55,122 nt of DNA, taken from positions 1-55,122 of the forward strand of contig NZ_JAPSHV010000007.1 in NCBI RefSeq assembly GCF_031179385.1. The letters run 5' to 3'. Positions 28,493 to 37,204 of this stretch are shown here, in pieces. Source of the stretch: Arthrobacter sp. Its GTDB lineage: Bacteria > Actinomycetota > Actinomycetes > Actinomycetales > Micrococcaceae. Every line of letters begins with the position of its first letter. The first letter of the stretch is position 1. Both the position numbers and the translations under genes were made by a program. The notes beneath the pieces are model-generated. The model did no database searches. It was not told the origin of the DNA and saw nothing but the letters and a program-made list of their open reading frames with translations.

Positions 28493-29254
28493 ATGGCGCT
28501 ACCGACGCGGGTCGAGATTGTCCCTGGGGGCGGCGTCGTCGACCGTCTGCAGGGACTTGTTGCTCCTCCGGCAACGATCACGGTCACCTGCCTTCCACAC
28601 CATGGTCCGGAGGAGACCGTTGGCCTCGCCGTGGAGCTTTCGGGTCTCGGCTATCGCGCGGTGCCGCATCTCGCGGCCCGTACGCTCACGTCCCGTCGGC
28701 AACTCATGCACTTCACGACGCGCCTCGCTGACGCCGGGGTGCGGGACATTTTCGTGATCGCCGGCGATGACAAGGACCCGGAGGGACCCTACGGCTGGAG
28801 CATGCCGGTCATGGAGGAGATCGCGGACGTCGGCGGGTTCAATACCGGTTTCGCGGCCTACCCCGAGGGTCATCCCTCAATTTCTGAACCGGAATTGACC
28901 CAGTTACTGCTGAAGAAGCAGCAGCTGGGCAGCTGGGCCGTCACCCAGATGTGTTTCTCGGGCGATGTCCTCAACCGGTATGTCGCCCGACTGAGGTCCG
29001 ACGGTGTGACTGTGCCGGTGTGGGCAGGGGTCCCGGGGCGGGTGCGGCGGACCCGGCTCATTGCGTTGGCCGGTCGAATCGGCGTCGGTCCGTCACTGAA
29101 GTTCGCCAAGCGCAGCGGATCGCTGCTCCGTTCTGTTCTGGCGCCGTCGTCGTACGATCCGGCGCCGTTGGTTCGGTCCATCGAACGCAGTAACGCGTTC
29201 GCCGGGGTGCACGTCTACAGCTTCAACGACTTCTCGGGGATTCCCCGGGCCTGA
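28493..29254 (+). CDS. Methylenetetrahydrofolate-reductase-like protein
   Basis: 253 aa TIM-barrel-size protein. It matches the MTHFR family in order: VPHLAARTLTSRRQLMHFTTRL and the GVRDIFVIAGDD block, then GFNTGFAAYPEGHPS, then SWAVTQMCFSGDVLNRYVARLR. It is clearly divergent and shorter than typical MetF (about 290-300 aa). It would act on reduced folates, either as a true reductase or on another methyl-folate reaction. Its start codon is immediately after the sdaA stop, so it is the last gene of the glycine operon, where methylene-THF from GcvT would be its natural substrate. The next gene is convergent. Confidence 0.8.
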   Translation: MALPTRVEIVPGGGVVDRLQGLVAPPATITVTCLPHHGPEETVGLAVELSGLGYRAVPHLAARTLTSRRQLMHFTTRLADAGVRDIFVIAGDDKDPEGPYGWSMPVMEEIADVGGFNTGFAAYPEGHPSISEPELTQLLLKKQQLGSWAVTQMCFSGDVLNRYVARLRSDGVTVPVWAGVPGRVRRTRLIALAGRIGVGPSLKFAKRSGSLLRSVLAPSSYDPAPLVRSIERSNAFAGVHVYSFNDFSGIPRA

Positions 29255-29262
29255 GCCCGGAT

Positions 29263-30432
29263 TCAGTCGCCCTTCACGTTCACGATCTGGCGGAGGGTAT
29301 GCCGGATGCGGACCAGGTCCCGGGCGTCCTCCATCACCACGTCGATGTCCTTGTACGCCGCCGGGATCTCATCAATGAAGGCATCTGTATCGCGGTATTC
29401 GATGCCTCGCATGGCTTTCCTCAGTTCCTCACGGGAGAAGGTGCGACGCGCGGCGCTTCGGCTGTATTCACGGCCCGCACCGTGCGGAGCGGAATTCAGG
29501 GCCGGTGCGAAACCGAGGCCCTCCACCACGTAGGACGCAGTGCCCATGGACCCTGGAATGAGCCCGGGGCGGCCGGGGGAGGCATCGATCGCACCCTTGC
29601 GGCTCAGCCAAACCTGCTTGCCGTAGTGCGTTTCCTGGGCGGTGTAGTTGTGGTGACAGTTGATGCGCTCGAGTTCCCGCACTTCACCGTCGGTCCATCG
29701 GGCGAAGCACCCAATGACGCGGTCCATCATTTCCTCGCGGTTCAGCAGGGCGAAGTCCTGGGCCCACCGAAGCTGGCGGATGTATTCCTCGAACTCTTCA
29801 TCACCCTCCGTGAGATAGGCCAGATCGTTGTCCGGCAGGGAGATGCGGCGTTTGTCGCACAGATCCAGGGCGACCCTGATGTGCCGCTGGGCGATCCGGT
29901 TTCCCACACCGCGTGATCCACTGTGCAGGAAAAGCCACACATTGTCGTTCTCATCGAGGCTGACCTCGATGAAGTGGTTGCCCGATCCCAGCGACCCGAG
30001 CTGCAATGCCCACTGCTTTGAATACGACGCCGGATCGAAACCCGCGCGCTCAGCGTCCCGTGCCAGCCGATCGACACGCGGCTGCGCGGAGTCAAGCACG
30101 CGCTTGTTGCTGTGACCGGCGGAGAGCGGAATGGCCCGCTCGATGGACTGACGAAGTACCTTGCGGTCCAGCCTAGCCAGGTCTTCAAGGGTGAATTGGG
30201 TTCGTACAGCGATCATCCCGCAGCCGATGTCCACGCCCACCGCAGCTGGAATGATCGCGCCCAGGGTGGGGATGACCGAACCTACGGCGGCGCCCTTCCC
30301 GAGATGCGCGTCCGGCATGCTCGCCAGATGAGGGTAGATGAACGGCATAGAGGCCGTCTTCAGGTTCTGCGCCCGAGTCTGGTCATCGAGGATGCTGGCG
30401 AAGTTCACGTACGTGGGGCTGACGTTTTCCAT
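29263..30432 (-). CDS. rtcB: RtcB family RNA ligase
   Basis: 389 aa. Seals RNA 3'-phosphate or 2',3'-cyclic phosphate ends to 5'-OH ends using GTP and Mn2+. The metal site residues lie in GVDIGCGM and in SGNHFIEV, and the guanylated histidine in SAPHGAGREYSR (about residue 317). The PHLASMPDAHLGKGAAVG start is typical. The ATG at 30432 is chosen because family members begin close to ME-V; an ATG 14 codons upstream is the alternative. There is no RtcA or archease nearby. A six-base CCGGGC/GCCCGG hairpin at 29245-29260 sits in the convergent junction. Confidence 0.93.
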   Translation of the reverse strand: MENVSPTYVNFASILDDQTRAQNLKTASMPFIYPHLASMPDAHLGKGAAVGSVIPTLGAIIPAAVGVDIGCGMIAVRTQFTLEDLARLDRKVLRQSIERAIPLSAGHSNKRVLDSAQPRVDRLARDAERAGFDPASYSKQWALQLGSLGSGNHFIEVSLDENDNVWLFLHSGSRGVGNRIAQRHIRVALDLCDKRRISLPDNDLAYLTEGDEEFEEYIRQLRWAQDFALLNREEMMDRVIGCFARWTDGEVRELERINCHHNYTAQETHYGKQVWLSRKGAIDASPGRPGLIPGSMGTASYVVEGLGFAPALNSAPHGAGREYSRSAARRTFSREELRKAMRGIEYRDTDAFIDEIPAAYKDIDVVMEDARDLVRIRHTLRQIVNVKGD

Positions 30433-30554
30433 GATCGTCCCATCGTCCTTCACCTGCACCAGAGCTTCAACCAACCTTTCCCCAAGGCCTGCGGGAAATC
30501 ATGAAGCGATTCCTTCCCAGTGGCGGCTGGGAAGACCCGTCCGCAGGAGGATCC

Positions 30555-30788
30555 ATGGATATTGAGATAGTCGGCGCCCTGGCGATCATGGCCGTGGCAG
30601 CCGCCGTTGGCCTGACAACCCGCCTTGCAGCGACGAGTCAGCGCCGGATCACCCCTGAACCTGCAGAGCTGTCCTCTGCCGACCGTCGCCTGCTCCCGTA
30701 CCTCAAGCTCACTCCGGCGCAGTGGCTATCGCTCACGGACTTCCAGCGTGCCAACCTGCGCGAGAGGGCTCACCGGACGATGAGCTAG
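30555..30788 (+). CDS. Small membrane protein of unknown function
   Basis: 77 aa. One membrane segment at about residues 5-27 (IVGALAIMAVAAAVGL), then a polar, arginine-rich cytosolic tail with a possible helix (SSADRRLLPYLKLTPAQWLSL). I do not recognise a family. A strong ribosome site, AGGAGG, lies four bases before the ATG at 30555. It is divergent from rtcB; the 122-base gap has no site I can name. The 164 bases between it and the ABC-F gene also show nothing clear. Confidence 0.75.
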   Translation: MDIEIVGALAIMAVAAAVGLTTRLAATSQRRITPEPAELSSADRRLLPYLKLTPAQWLSLTDFQRANLRERAHRTMS

Positions 30789-30952
30789 GCCGGAACGCTG
30801 ATCAGTCGTCGGAGACGGCTTGCTCCTTTGGTAGTGACGGGGATCACCACTTCAAGAGGATTGGCACCAGCCCCGGAGCCGCCGAGTGCCTTCGGTGCTG
30901 CAAACGCAACTCTTTGCGCCGGGCTTGGGCTCACGGGTGCAAGACTTAAGCT

Positions 30953-32635
30953 GTGGCACACCTTGACGTTTCCAACATCGATTACTTCCTCTCCGACGGC
31001 CGCCAGCTGCTCAACGGCGTCTCCTTCAAAGTGGGCGAGGGCCACAAGACTGCGCTCATCGGCCCCAACGGAACGGGAAAGACCACCCTCCTGCGTATCG
31101 TTGCCGGTGACATCACCGCCGATGAGGGGGCCGTGACGAGGTCCGGCAGCATGGGCATCATGCGTCAGTTCGTTGGCCAGGTCCGCGACGACACCACCGT
31201 CCGTGACCTTCTGGTGTCGGCCGCCCCGCCGGTGCTCGCCGCAGCTGCCAAGCGGATCGATGACGCCGAGCTGGCCATGATGGAGCACGACGACGAACCC
31301 ACCCAGATGCGCTACGCCCAGGCAATCGCCGACTGGGGAGACGCCGGCGGGTATGAGCTCGAGACGACCTGGGACGAAGTCACGATGGCGGCCCTGGGCG
31401 TGCCCTATGATCGCGCCCAATACCGTGCAGCGTCGTCGCTGTCGGGCGGTGAGCAGAAACGGCTGGTGTTGGAGGCCCTCTTCGCCGGACCAGATGAGTT
31501 GCTCCTCCTGGACGAACCCGACAACTATCTCGACGTACCCGGCAAACGCTGGCTGGAAGCAAAACTGAACGAGTCGAGCAAGTCCGTGCTCTTCGTCAGC
31601 CACGACCGCGAACTGCTCGACAATGCGGCGACGCGCATTGTGACGCTGGAGCCCGGGGCCCTAGGTGCTTCCAGTTGGGTGCACGGCGGCGGCTTCAGCA
31701 CGTATCTCCAGGCGAGGGCCGATCGCAACGCACGGTTCGAGGAGCTCCGGCGTCGCTGGGATGAGGAGCACATCAAGCTCAAAGAGCTCGTGAACATGTA
31801 CAAGAACAAGGCAGCGTTCCGCTCGGACATGGCCAACCGGTACCACGCCGCCCAAACGAGGCTGGCGAAGTTCCTTGAGGCCGGCCCGCCGGAAGCGATC
31901 CCCATCGAGCAGAACGTCAACATGCGGCTCAAGGGCGGACGCACCGCCAAGCGGGCGGTGGTGGCACAAAAGCTCGAACTGACCGGGCTGATGAAACCGT
32001 TCAGCACGGAGATCTGGTTCGGTGACCGCGTCGGCGTCCTCGGTTCCAACGGCTCCGGCAAATCACACTTTCTGCGGTTGCTTGCAGCAGGCGGAAGCGA
32101 TCCCGACAAAGAACATGAGCCGGTCTCCGAGGTGAGCATCGCTCCGGTGCCGCACACCGGCGTCGTGAAGCTGGGAGCACGCATCCGGCCGGGGTTCTTC
32201 GCCCAAACCCACGTCCGTCCGGACCTCCTGGGGCGCACCCTGCTCGACATACTGCACCGCGGCGACGATCACCGGTCCGGGCTGGGGCGCGAAGCCGCTT
32301 CCGCAGTATTGGACCGCTACGGGCTCGCAGGGCAGTCGGAGCAGTTGTACGACTCCCTGTCCGGCGGACAGCAGGCGCGATTGCAGATCCTGCTGCTTGA
32401 GCTCTCCGGTGCGACCCTTCTGCTCCTCGATGAGCCTACGGATAACCTCGACCTCCATTCGGCCGAGGCGCTGGAACGGGCTATCGACGCCTTCGAGGGA
32501 ACCGTGCTCGCAGTGACGCACGACCGCTGGTTCGCCCGCGGCTTCGACCGGTTCCTGGTGTTCGGCGAAGACGGCAAGGTGTACGAGTCCGAGACCCCGG
32601 TGTGGGACGAGGGCAGGGTGCAGCGCGCCCGGTAG
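30953..32635 (+). CDS. ABC-F family ATP-binding protein
   Basis: 560 aa, two ABC domains and no membrane segment, so a soluble ribosome-associated type ATPase and not a transporter. Domain 1 has Walker A GPNGTGKTT (about residues 37-45) and signature LSGGEQKRL. Domain 2 has GSNGSGKSH and LSGGQQARL. The first Walker B reads LLLLDEPDNYLD rather than the usual DEPTNHLD; the second is DEPTDNLD. A charged linker with a coiled segment joins them. Members act in translation, some protecting the ribosome from antibiotics; which applies here cannot be said. The GTG lacks a ribosome site. AAGACT lies six bases upstream as a weak -10. Confidence 0.88.
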   Translation: MAHLDVSNIDYFLSDGRQLLNGVSFKVGEGHKTALIGPNGTGKTTLLRIVAGDITADEGAVTRSGSMGIMRQFVGQVRDDTTVRDLLVSAAPPVLAAAAKRIDDAELAMMEHDDEPTQMRYAQAIADWGDAGGYELETTWDEVTMAALGVPYDRAQYRAASSLSGGEQKRLVLEALFAGPDELLLLDEPDNYLDVPGKRWLEAKLNESSKSVLFVSHDRELLDNAATRIVTLEPGALGASSWVHGGGFSTYLQARADRNARFEELRRRWDEEHIKLKELVNMYKNKAAFRSDMANRYHAAQTRLAKFLEAGPPEAIPIEQNVNMRLKGGRTAKRAVVAQKLELTGLMKPFSTEIWFGDRVGVLGSNGSGKSHFLRLLAAGGSDPDKEHEPVSEVSIAPVPHTGVVKLGARIRPGFFAQTHVRPDLLGRTLLDILHRGDDHRSGLGREAASAVLDRYGLAGQSEQLYDSLSGGQQARLQILLLELSGATLLLLDEPTDNLDLHSAEALERAIDAFEGTVLAVTHDRWFARGFDRFLVFGEDGKVYESETPVWDEGRVQRAR

Positions 32636-32674
32636 GTGCATGGGCAGTTAGGTCCTGATACGCCGTGCTGTGTG

Positions 32675-32703
32675 TAGACCGACCCGGTCACGGCACATAG
32701 GGT
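32675..32703 (+). promoter_or_regulatory. Promoter of the MFS gene (leaderless)
   Basis: -35 TAGACC (32675-32680), 17-base spacer, -10 TAGGGT (32698-32703), then six bases to the GTG at 32710. Confidence 0.5.
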
Positions 32704-32709
32704 TTATGG

Positions 32710-33909
32710 GTGCAGAACAACGTCAACCCCGCCATGTGGGCAACCTTTGCAATCTTCGGACTCAACGGCCTGGTCTTCGCCAGCTGGGCGGCGCGAATTC
32801 CGGCCGCCTCCGACGTCCTCGGACTGAGTGACGGTGCTACGGGTGCGCTGCTTCTGGTCGCCGCCATCGGTTCAATGATTTCCCTCCCACTGTCCGGGGG
32901 AATCGCGGCCCGGATCGGAACCGCCAACACCGTGAGGGTCGGCGGAGTAGCCGCAACCATTGCGGCCTCAACGATCGCCGCAGGACTGATCGCGGAGTCG
33001 GTTCCCCTCGCAGCAACCGGCCTCTTCATCTTCGGCCTCGGTATCGGCTTGTGGGATGTCGCGCAGAACCTTGAGGGAGCCGACGTCGAACGCCGGCTCA
33101 TGCGCACCATCATGCCCAAATTCCATGCAGCCTTCAGCGGTGGTGCCTTCATCGGTGCGCTCGCCGGTGCCGGGCTCGCTGCCGCCGGCGTGGAACTATC
33201 CACACATCTTGTGGGTGTTGCGGTTCTGGTGCTGATCATCTCGCTGTGGATTCCGCGTTACTTCCTGCCGGAGCACTCCCACGAGGAAAAGCACGACGAC
33301 GGGGCCTCCCGCCGCAGCGGACTCACAGCCTGGAGGGAGCCGCGCACGCTTCTCATTGGTTTGGTGGTGTTGGGTGCCGCGCTGACGGAGGGTGCCGCGA
33401 ACGATTGGGTAGCGAAGGCCACGGTCGACGGGCTGGGCGCGGATGAGGCTGTCGGTGCCCTGATGTTCGGCGTCTTCGTCGCGTCCATGACCCTGTTCCG
33501 ATTCATCGGTGGAGGGTTCATCGACCGGTTCGGCAGGGTCCGGGTGCTGCAGGTCAGCCTGGCATCGTCACTGGCCGGCCTGGTGCTTTTTGTTTTCGCA
33601 CCGAACGTGATTCTCGCCGGACTTGGGGCCGTTCTCTGGGGAACCGGTGCCGCCCTCGGCTTCCCGATGGGTATGTCCGCCGCCGCCGATGAGCCGCGGC
33701 TTGCGGCCGCTCGGGTCTCCGTCGTGTCGACCATCGGCTACATGGCATTCCTGGCAGGGCCGCCCCTGCTTGGGTTCCTCGGAGATCAGGTGGGCATCCG
33801 TAATGCGCTGCTGGCAGTCGGCGTGGCCGTCCTGGCCTCATTCCTCGTGGCTCCCGCGGCGGCCGAGCGCAAGGCCGGGGAACCGGAAGGAAGCCGCATT
33901 CCGTCCTGA
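32710..33909 (+). CDS. MFS transporter
   Basis: 399 aa with 12 predicted membrane segments in two halves split by a charged loop (EHSHEEKHDDGASRRSG) near residue 200. The N-terminus (FAIFGLNGLVFASWAARIPAASDVLGLSDG) resembles the actinobacterial group of fucose-permease/YbjJ-like MFS proteins. The substrate is unknown. The GTG has a promoter at leaderless distance. A strong bidirectional terminator follows 42 bases after the stop. It stands alone as a transcription unit. Confidence 0.88.
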   Translation: MQNNVNPAMWATFAIFGLNGLVFASWAARIPAASDVLGLSDGATGALLLVAAIGSMISLPLSGGIAARIGTANTVRVGGVAATIAASTIAAGLIAESVPLAATGLFIFGLGIGLWDVAQNLEGADVERRLMRTIMPKFHAAFSGGAFIGALAGAGLAAAGVELSTHLVGVAVLVLIISLWIPRYFLPEHSHEEKHDDGASRRSGLTAWREPRTLLIGLVVLGAALTEGAANDWVAKATVDGLGADEAVGALMFGVFVASMTLFRFIGGGFIDRFGRVRVLQVSLASSLAGLVLFVFAPNVILAGLGAVLWGTGAALGFPMGMSAAADEPRLAAARVSVVSTIGYMAFLAGPPLLGFLGDQVGIRNALLAVGVAVLASFLVAPAAAERKAGEPEGSRIPS

Positions 33910-33951
33910 TGCGGCCGCCGTCGTACTGAGGATATGACTCCAGATATGCGG

Positions 33952-33984
33952 AAGGGCGGGCTGCTTAGCGCAGCCCGCCCTTTT
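33952..33984. terminator. Bidirectional terminator
   Basis: AAGGGCGGGCTGC, loop TTAGC, GCAGCCCGCCCTT with TTTT overlapping its right edge. It sits between two convergent genes and serves both. Confidence 0.85.
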
Positions 33985-33986
33985 CC

Positions 33987-34406
33987 CTAATGGCGTCCGG
34001 GACGGCCTTGATCGGCGTCGTTCCGGCGGTCGTTGTCCCGGCGCGCGTCGTCGTTCCCCACCAGGGGATCGATTTCATCTGCGTGGCGGGCGCGATCTTC
34101 GGTTTCGCGGCGTAGTCCCTGTGCGTCCGCCTGGCGCTGTTCTGCCTCCTGGCGCAACCGCTCGGCGTCGACCTCGGCCTGCTGGGCCTCAGCGGCCGCA
34201 CGGGTAGCGTGGGCCTCACGCTCGCGCGCCTCGAGGTCCTTGACCTGTGCTTCTTCACGAATCTGGTTGGCACGCTCGTGATCCTTCCGGCGCTTCTCCT
34301 GATCGTGTTGCTGCTTGCGCTTGCGTCCAAGGAAAACGATCAATCCGATGATGAGGAGCACTACGAGGATCCCGATGATGATCCATACCCATGTCATTGC
34401 GTCCAT
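33987..34406 (-). CDS. Membrane-anchored coiled-coil protein
   Basis: 139 aa. One membrane segment at about residues 4-25 (WVWIIIGILVVLLIIGLIVFL), then a long charged coiled coil rich in Glu, Arg, Ala and Gln, ending in Asp/Arg/Asn repeats. The topology suggests a cytosolic tail. Function is unknown; a scaffold or stress protein is possible. The ATG at 34406 follows AGGAAGG; an upstream ATG (34514) would add an Arg-rich tail without a ribosome site and is rejected. Confidence 0.7.
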   Translation of the reverse strand: MDAMTWVWIIIGILVVLLIIGLIVFLGRKRKQQHDQEKRRKDHERANQIREEAQVKDLEAREREAHATRAAAEAQQAEVDAERLRQEAEQRQADAQGLRRETEDRARHADEIDPLVGNDDARRDNDRRNDADQGRPGRH

Positions 34407-34567
34407 TGCCTTCGCCTTCCTGATGAATGGCTGCCACGCCGGGCGAGCCAGTATTCGGGGCGCCCGATAGGGACGTCTAGTAGTAACTCTTGACCTGTAC
34501 TTGAGGGTCGTCAAGGGGTGGCTGTTATGCCGCCGTCTGGCCGCCGCCGAAGAGATCCTCCCTGAGG

Positions 34568-34590
34568 ACGACGCCGGCAGCCGGCGTCGT
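34568..34590. repeat. Perfect 11-base palindrome between divergent genes
   Basis: ACGACGCCGGC, one central base, GCCGGCGTCGT. It lies 58 bases before the LURP-one gene and 161 before the coiled-coil gene. It could be an operator or an RNA hairpin. A looser CTTGAC...GTCAAG pair at 34489-34515 lies just to the left. Confidence 0.5.
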
Positions 34591-34648
34591 GGCTATGCTC
34601 AGAAACGCTGCCCTCATCCGGGCACGGTAAAGCGTGAAGGAAGAGCAA

Positions 34649-35242
34649 GTGGAGCACAGTGCATCGATCGAGAAGTTCTCGGTAACGCAGAAGATCACGA
34701 TGATGGTGAACCGGTACGAAGTGCGTTCGGTGGACCCGAGCGGCAATCCCGGTCAGCTCATGGCCCTCGCGCAACAGAAACGCGCCGCCTTCAAGGAGGA
34801 AGTCCGCTTCTTCGCCGACGAGTCACGGCAGACGGTGTTGTTTTCCTTCAAGGCGCGCCAGCGGCTGGACCTGGGCGCGACCTATGACGTGCTGGACGCG
34901 CAGGGGAACCCGATCGGCAGTTTCCGCAAGAACTTCGGGGCGTCGCTGCTTCGTTCCACGTGGCAGCTTGATGCACCTGGTGTCCAGGCCGTCGGGAGTG
35001 AGCGCAGCCAGGGAGTTGCCATAGCGCGCAGGGTGTGGGAGATCGTTCCATTCCTTGACGCCATTCCGGCGCCCTTCCTGTTCCATTTTGACTTCCGTGA
35101 CCCATCTGGGCAGCTGGTCCTCACCTCGGAGCGGCGCGCCTCCCTCCGGGACCGTTACGACGTGACGGTTCCGGGTGGTCGTTTGGACTGGCGGGTAGCG
35201 GCCGCGATGGCGGTTGCATTGGACGCATTGCAGTCCCGTTAG
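34649..35242 (+). CDS. LURP-one-related / phospholipid-scramblase-like protein
   Basis: About 197 aa. Its alternating strand pattern (KFSVTQKITMMVNRYEVRSVD, later TYDVLDAQGNPIGSFRKNFG and FHFDFRDPSG) fits the tubby-like LURP-one fold. There is no signal peptide; the C-terminal helix may touch the membrane. Function is unknown in bacteria. The GTG at 34649 is chosen because AAGGA lies seven bases upstream; a GTG five codons earlier (34634) is open too. It is divergent from the coiled-coil gene across a perfect palindrome. Confidence 0.7.
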   Translation: MEHSASIEKFSVTQKITMMVNRYEVRSVDPSGNPGQLMALAQQKRAAFKEEVRFFADESRQTVLFSFKARQRLDLGATYDVLDAQGNPIGSFRKNFGASLLRSTWQLDAPGVQAVGSERSQGVAIARRVWEIVPFLDAIPAPFLFHFDFRDPSGQLVLTSERRASLRDRYDVTVPGGRLDWRVAAAMAVALDALQSR

Positions 35243-35311
35243 AGGACAGTCCAATTCGAATAGCGGACACAAGCTGTCCGTGATGTGCTTCACCCTCCCT
35301 TGCCCCGAACT

Positions 35312-35317
35312 TAGGTT
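35312..35317 (+). promoter_or_regulatory. -10 element of the DrrA-like gene
   Basis: TAGGTT six bases before the ATG at 35324; no ribosome binding site, so leaderless. Confidence 0.5.
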
Positions 35318-35323
35318 TGACCC

Positions 35324-36313
35324 ATGACAATCATCCAGGCCGAAGGTCTGAAGAAAACGTACAAATCAAAGAGCGGACCGGTGCATGCACTCGCCGGTCT
35401 CAACCTTTCAGTTCCCCAGGGAACGGTGAAGGCCCTGCTCGGTCCTAACGGAGCAGGAAAGACCACCGCGGTCAAGGTGCTGACCACCCTCATCAAGCCC
35501 GATGAGGGGTCGGCGCACATTGACGGCATCGATGTCGTCCGCAATCCGAAGGCGGCTCGGAGAATCATTGGAGCATCCGGTCAGTATGCGGCGGTCGATG
35601 AAAACCTCACGGGGTTTGAGAACCTGGAAATGGTGGGCAGGCTGTATCACCTGGGGGCCAAAACCGCGCGGAAGCGGGCACAGGAACTCATCGAGCAGTT
35701 CGAGTTGACCGAGGCGGGAAACCGTCCGGTCAAAGGCTTCTCCGGTGGTATGCGCCGTCGGATTGACCTTGCCGGTGCCCTGGTTATCAACCCGAAGATC
35801 CTGTTCCTTGACGAGCCGACCACGGGTTTGGACCCGCGCAGCCGGCTCGCGCTGTGGGAAATCATCACGAAGCTCGTCAATGACGGCACCACCCTCCTGC
35901 TGACCACCCAGTATCTGGAGGAGGCCGACCACCTGTCGGACGACATCGCGGTGATCGACGGCGGCAAGGTCATCGCCGAGGGCACGTCGGACGAGCTGAA
36001 GGCCCAGATCGGCGGTCACAGGGTAGTGGTAACTCTTGTCGACGAGGCCGACGCCGGAGCCGCACGCGACATCTTGGCACGCCACGGCGACGGCACGCCC
36101 CTCGTGAACGACCGCACAGTGGAGGTGTCCGTCGTCGAGGGCCCACGCGCGCTGCAGTACGTGCTGTCCGATCTGGGGCAGGCGAACATCAGGCTGCATG
36201 ATGCCGGGATGCGCAGACCCACACTAGACGACGTCTTCCTCACGCTCACCGGCCACAAAGCCGAAGACGAGAAGACCCGGAAGATTGACGCTGAATTGGA
36301 GAATGCACAATGA
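35324..36313 (+). CDS. ABC exporter ATP-binding subunit (DrrA-like)
   Basis: 329 aa. Walker A GPNGAGKTT at residues 40-48, signature FSGGMRRRIDLA, Walker B ILFLDEPTTGLD and the C-terminal domain (about 235-310) of the daunorubicin-resistance DrrA subfamily. It powers export of an unknown lipophilic compound through the partner permease. The ATG at 35324 is placed by the leaderless promoter. The stop overlaps the permease start by four bases (ATGA), so both are made together. No biosynthetic cluster is adjacent. Confidence 0.92.
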   Translation: MTIIQAEGLKKTYKSKSGPVHALAGLNLSVPQGTVKALLGPNGAGKTTAVKVLTTLIKPDEGSAHIDGIDVVRNPKAARRIIGASGQYAAVDENLTGFENLEMVGRLYHLGAKTARKRAQELIEQFELTEAGNRPVKGFSGGMRRRIDLAGALVINPKILFLDEPTTGLDPRSRLALWEIITKLVNDGTTLLLTTQYLEEADHLSDDIAVIDGGKVIAEGTSDELKAQIGGHRVVVTLVDEADAGAARDILARHGDGTPLVNDRTVEVSVVEGPRALQYVLSDLGQANIRLHDAGMRRPTLDDVFLTLTGHKAEDEKTRKIDAELENAQ

Positions 36314-37143
36314 CCGCGGTCACCCAACCCGCCTATGGGAGCGTAGGGTCTCCATTGACTCAGCTGATCTCTGATGGGTGGATCGCCACCCGCAGGAACC
36401 TGATCAAGATCAAGCGGGTCCCGGAGATCCTCGTCTTCACCATTCTCCAGCCGATCATGTTCGTTCTGCTCTTCAGCCAGGTGTACGCCGGTGCCATGAA
36501 CGTGCCCGACTACGTGAACTTCCTGATGGCGGGTATCTTCGCGCAGACCGTCATCTTCGGTTCCACCTTCTCTGGTGCTGCCATGGCTCAGGACCTGAAG
36601 GACGGCATCATCGACCGCTTCCGGACGCTGCCCATGAGCCCTGCAGCGGTACTGATCGGCAGGACCAACGGAGACCTCGTCATCAACAGCATCTCCATGC
36701 TGATCATGATGGGAACGGGCTGGCTGGTTGGATGGCGCGTGACCACGTCTTTCTGGGGCTTCCTGGGCGGCGTCGCGATCCTCCTCCTCTTCTCCTATTC
36801 CTTCAGTTGGGTCATGGCACTCCTGGGAATGAGTGTGCGCAGCCCGGAGGTCATCAACAACGCGTCCTTCATGATCCTGTTCCCGCTGACTTTCATTTCC
36901 AACGCCTTCGTTCCGATCCACACCATGCCGGAGGTACTGAAGAACATTGCGGAATGGAACCCCGTATCCGCCCTTGTCGAGTCGGCGCGGATGCTGTTTG
37001 GGAACACTAACCCGGAATTCCCCGAGCCCACCGCGTGGACCCTCCAGAACCCGATCATCACTGTGATCGTCGGAATTGTCGTGATGCTCACCATCTTCGT
37101 CCCGCTCTCGGTGAAGAAGTTCAAGTCAATCAGTTCCCGCTAG
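36310..37143 (+). CDS. ABC exporter permease (ABC-2 type, DrrB-like)
   Basis: 277 aa with six membrane segments of the ABC-2 type. The N-terminal cytosolic part (DGWIATRRNLIKIKRVPEILVF) and the FRTLPMSPAAVLIGR amphipathic motif between helices 2 and 3 are typical of DrrB. It is coupled to the ATPase before it. A terminator follows ten bases behind the stop. Confidence 0.9.
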   Translation: MTAVTQPAYGSVGSPLTQLISDGWIATRRNLIKIKRVPEILVFTILQPIMFVLLFSQVYAGAMNVPDYVNFLMAGIFAQTVIFGSTFSGAAMAQDLKDGIIDRFRTLPMSPAAVLIGRTNGDLVINSISMLIMMGTGWLVGWRVTTSFWGFLGGVAILLLFSYSFSWVMALLGMSVRSPEVINNASFMILFPLTFISNAFVPIHTMPEVLKNIAEWNPVSALVESARMLFGNTNPEFPEPTAWTLQNPIITVIVGIVVMLTIFVPLSVKKFKSISSR

Positions 37144-37152
37144 GACCTAGGC

Positions 37153-37190
37153 ACGACGACGGCGGCATCCACGTGTCGCCGTCGTCGTTT
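37153..37190. terminator. Terminator between convergent exporter and response-regulator genes
   Basis: ACGACGACGGCG, loop of 12, CGCCGTCGTCGT then TT. A perfect 12-base stem between two convergent genes. Confidence 0.7.
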
Positions 37191-37204
37191 CCCGGCGGCA
37201 CATC

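Noticed and set aside
29245-29260. Terminator between the MTHFR-like gene and rtcB
   Set aside because: The stem is only six base pairs, contains the stop codon in its loop and has no T run; noted in the rtcB entry only.
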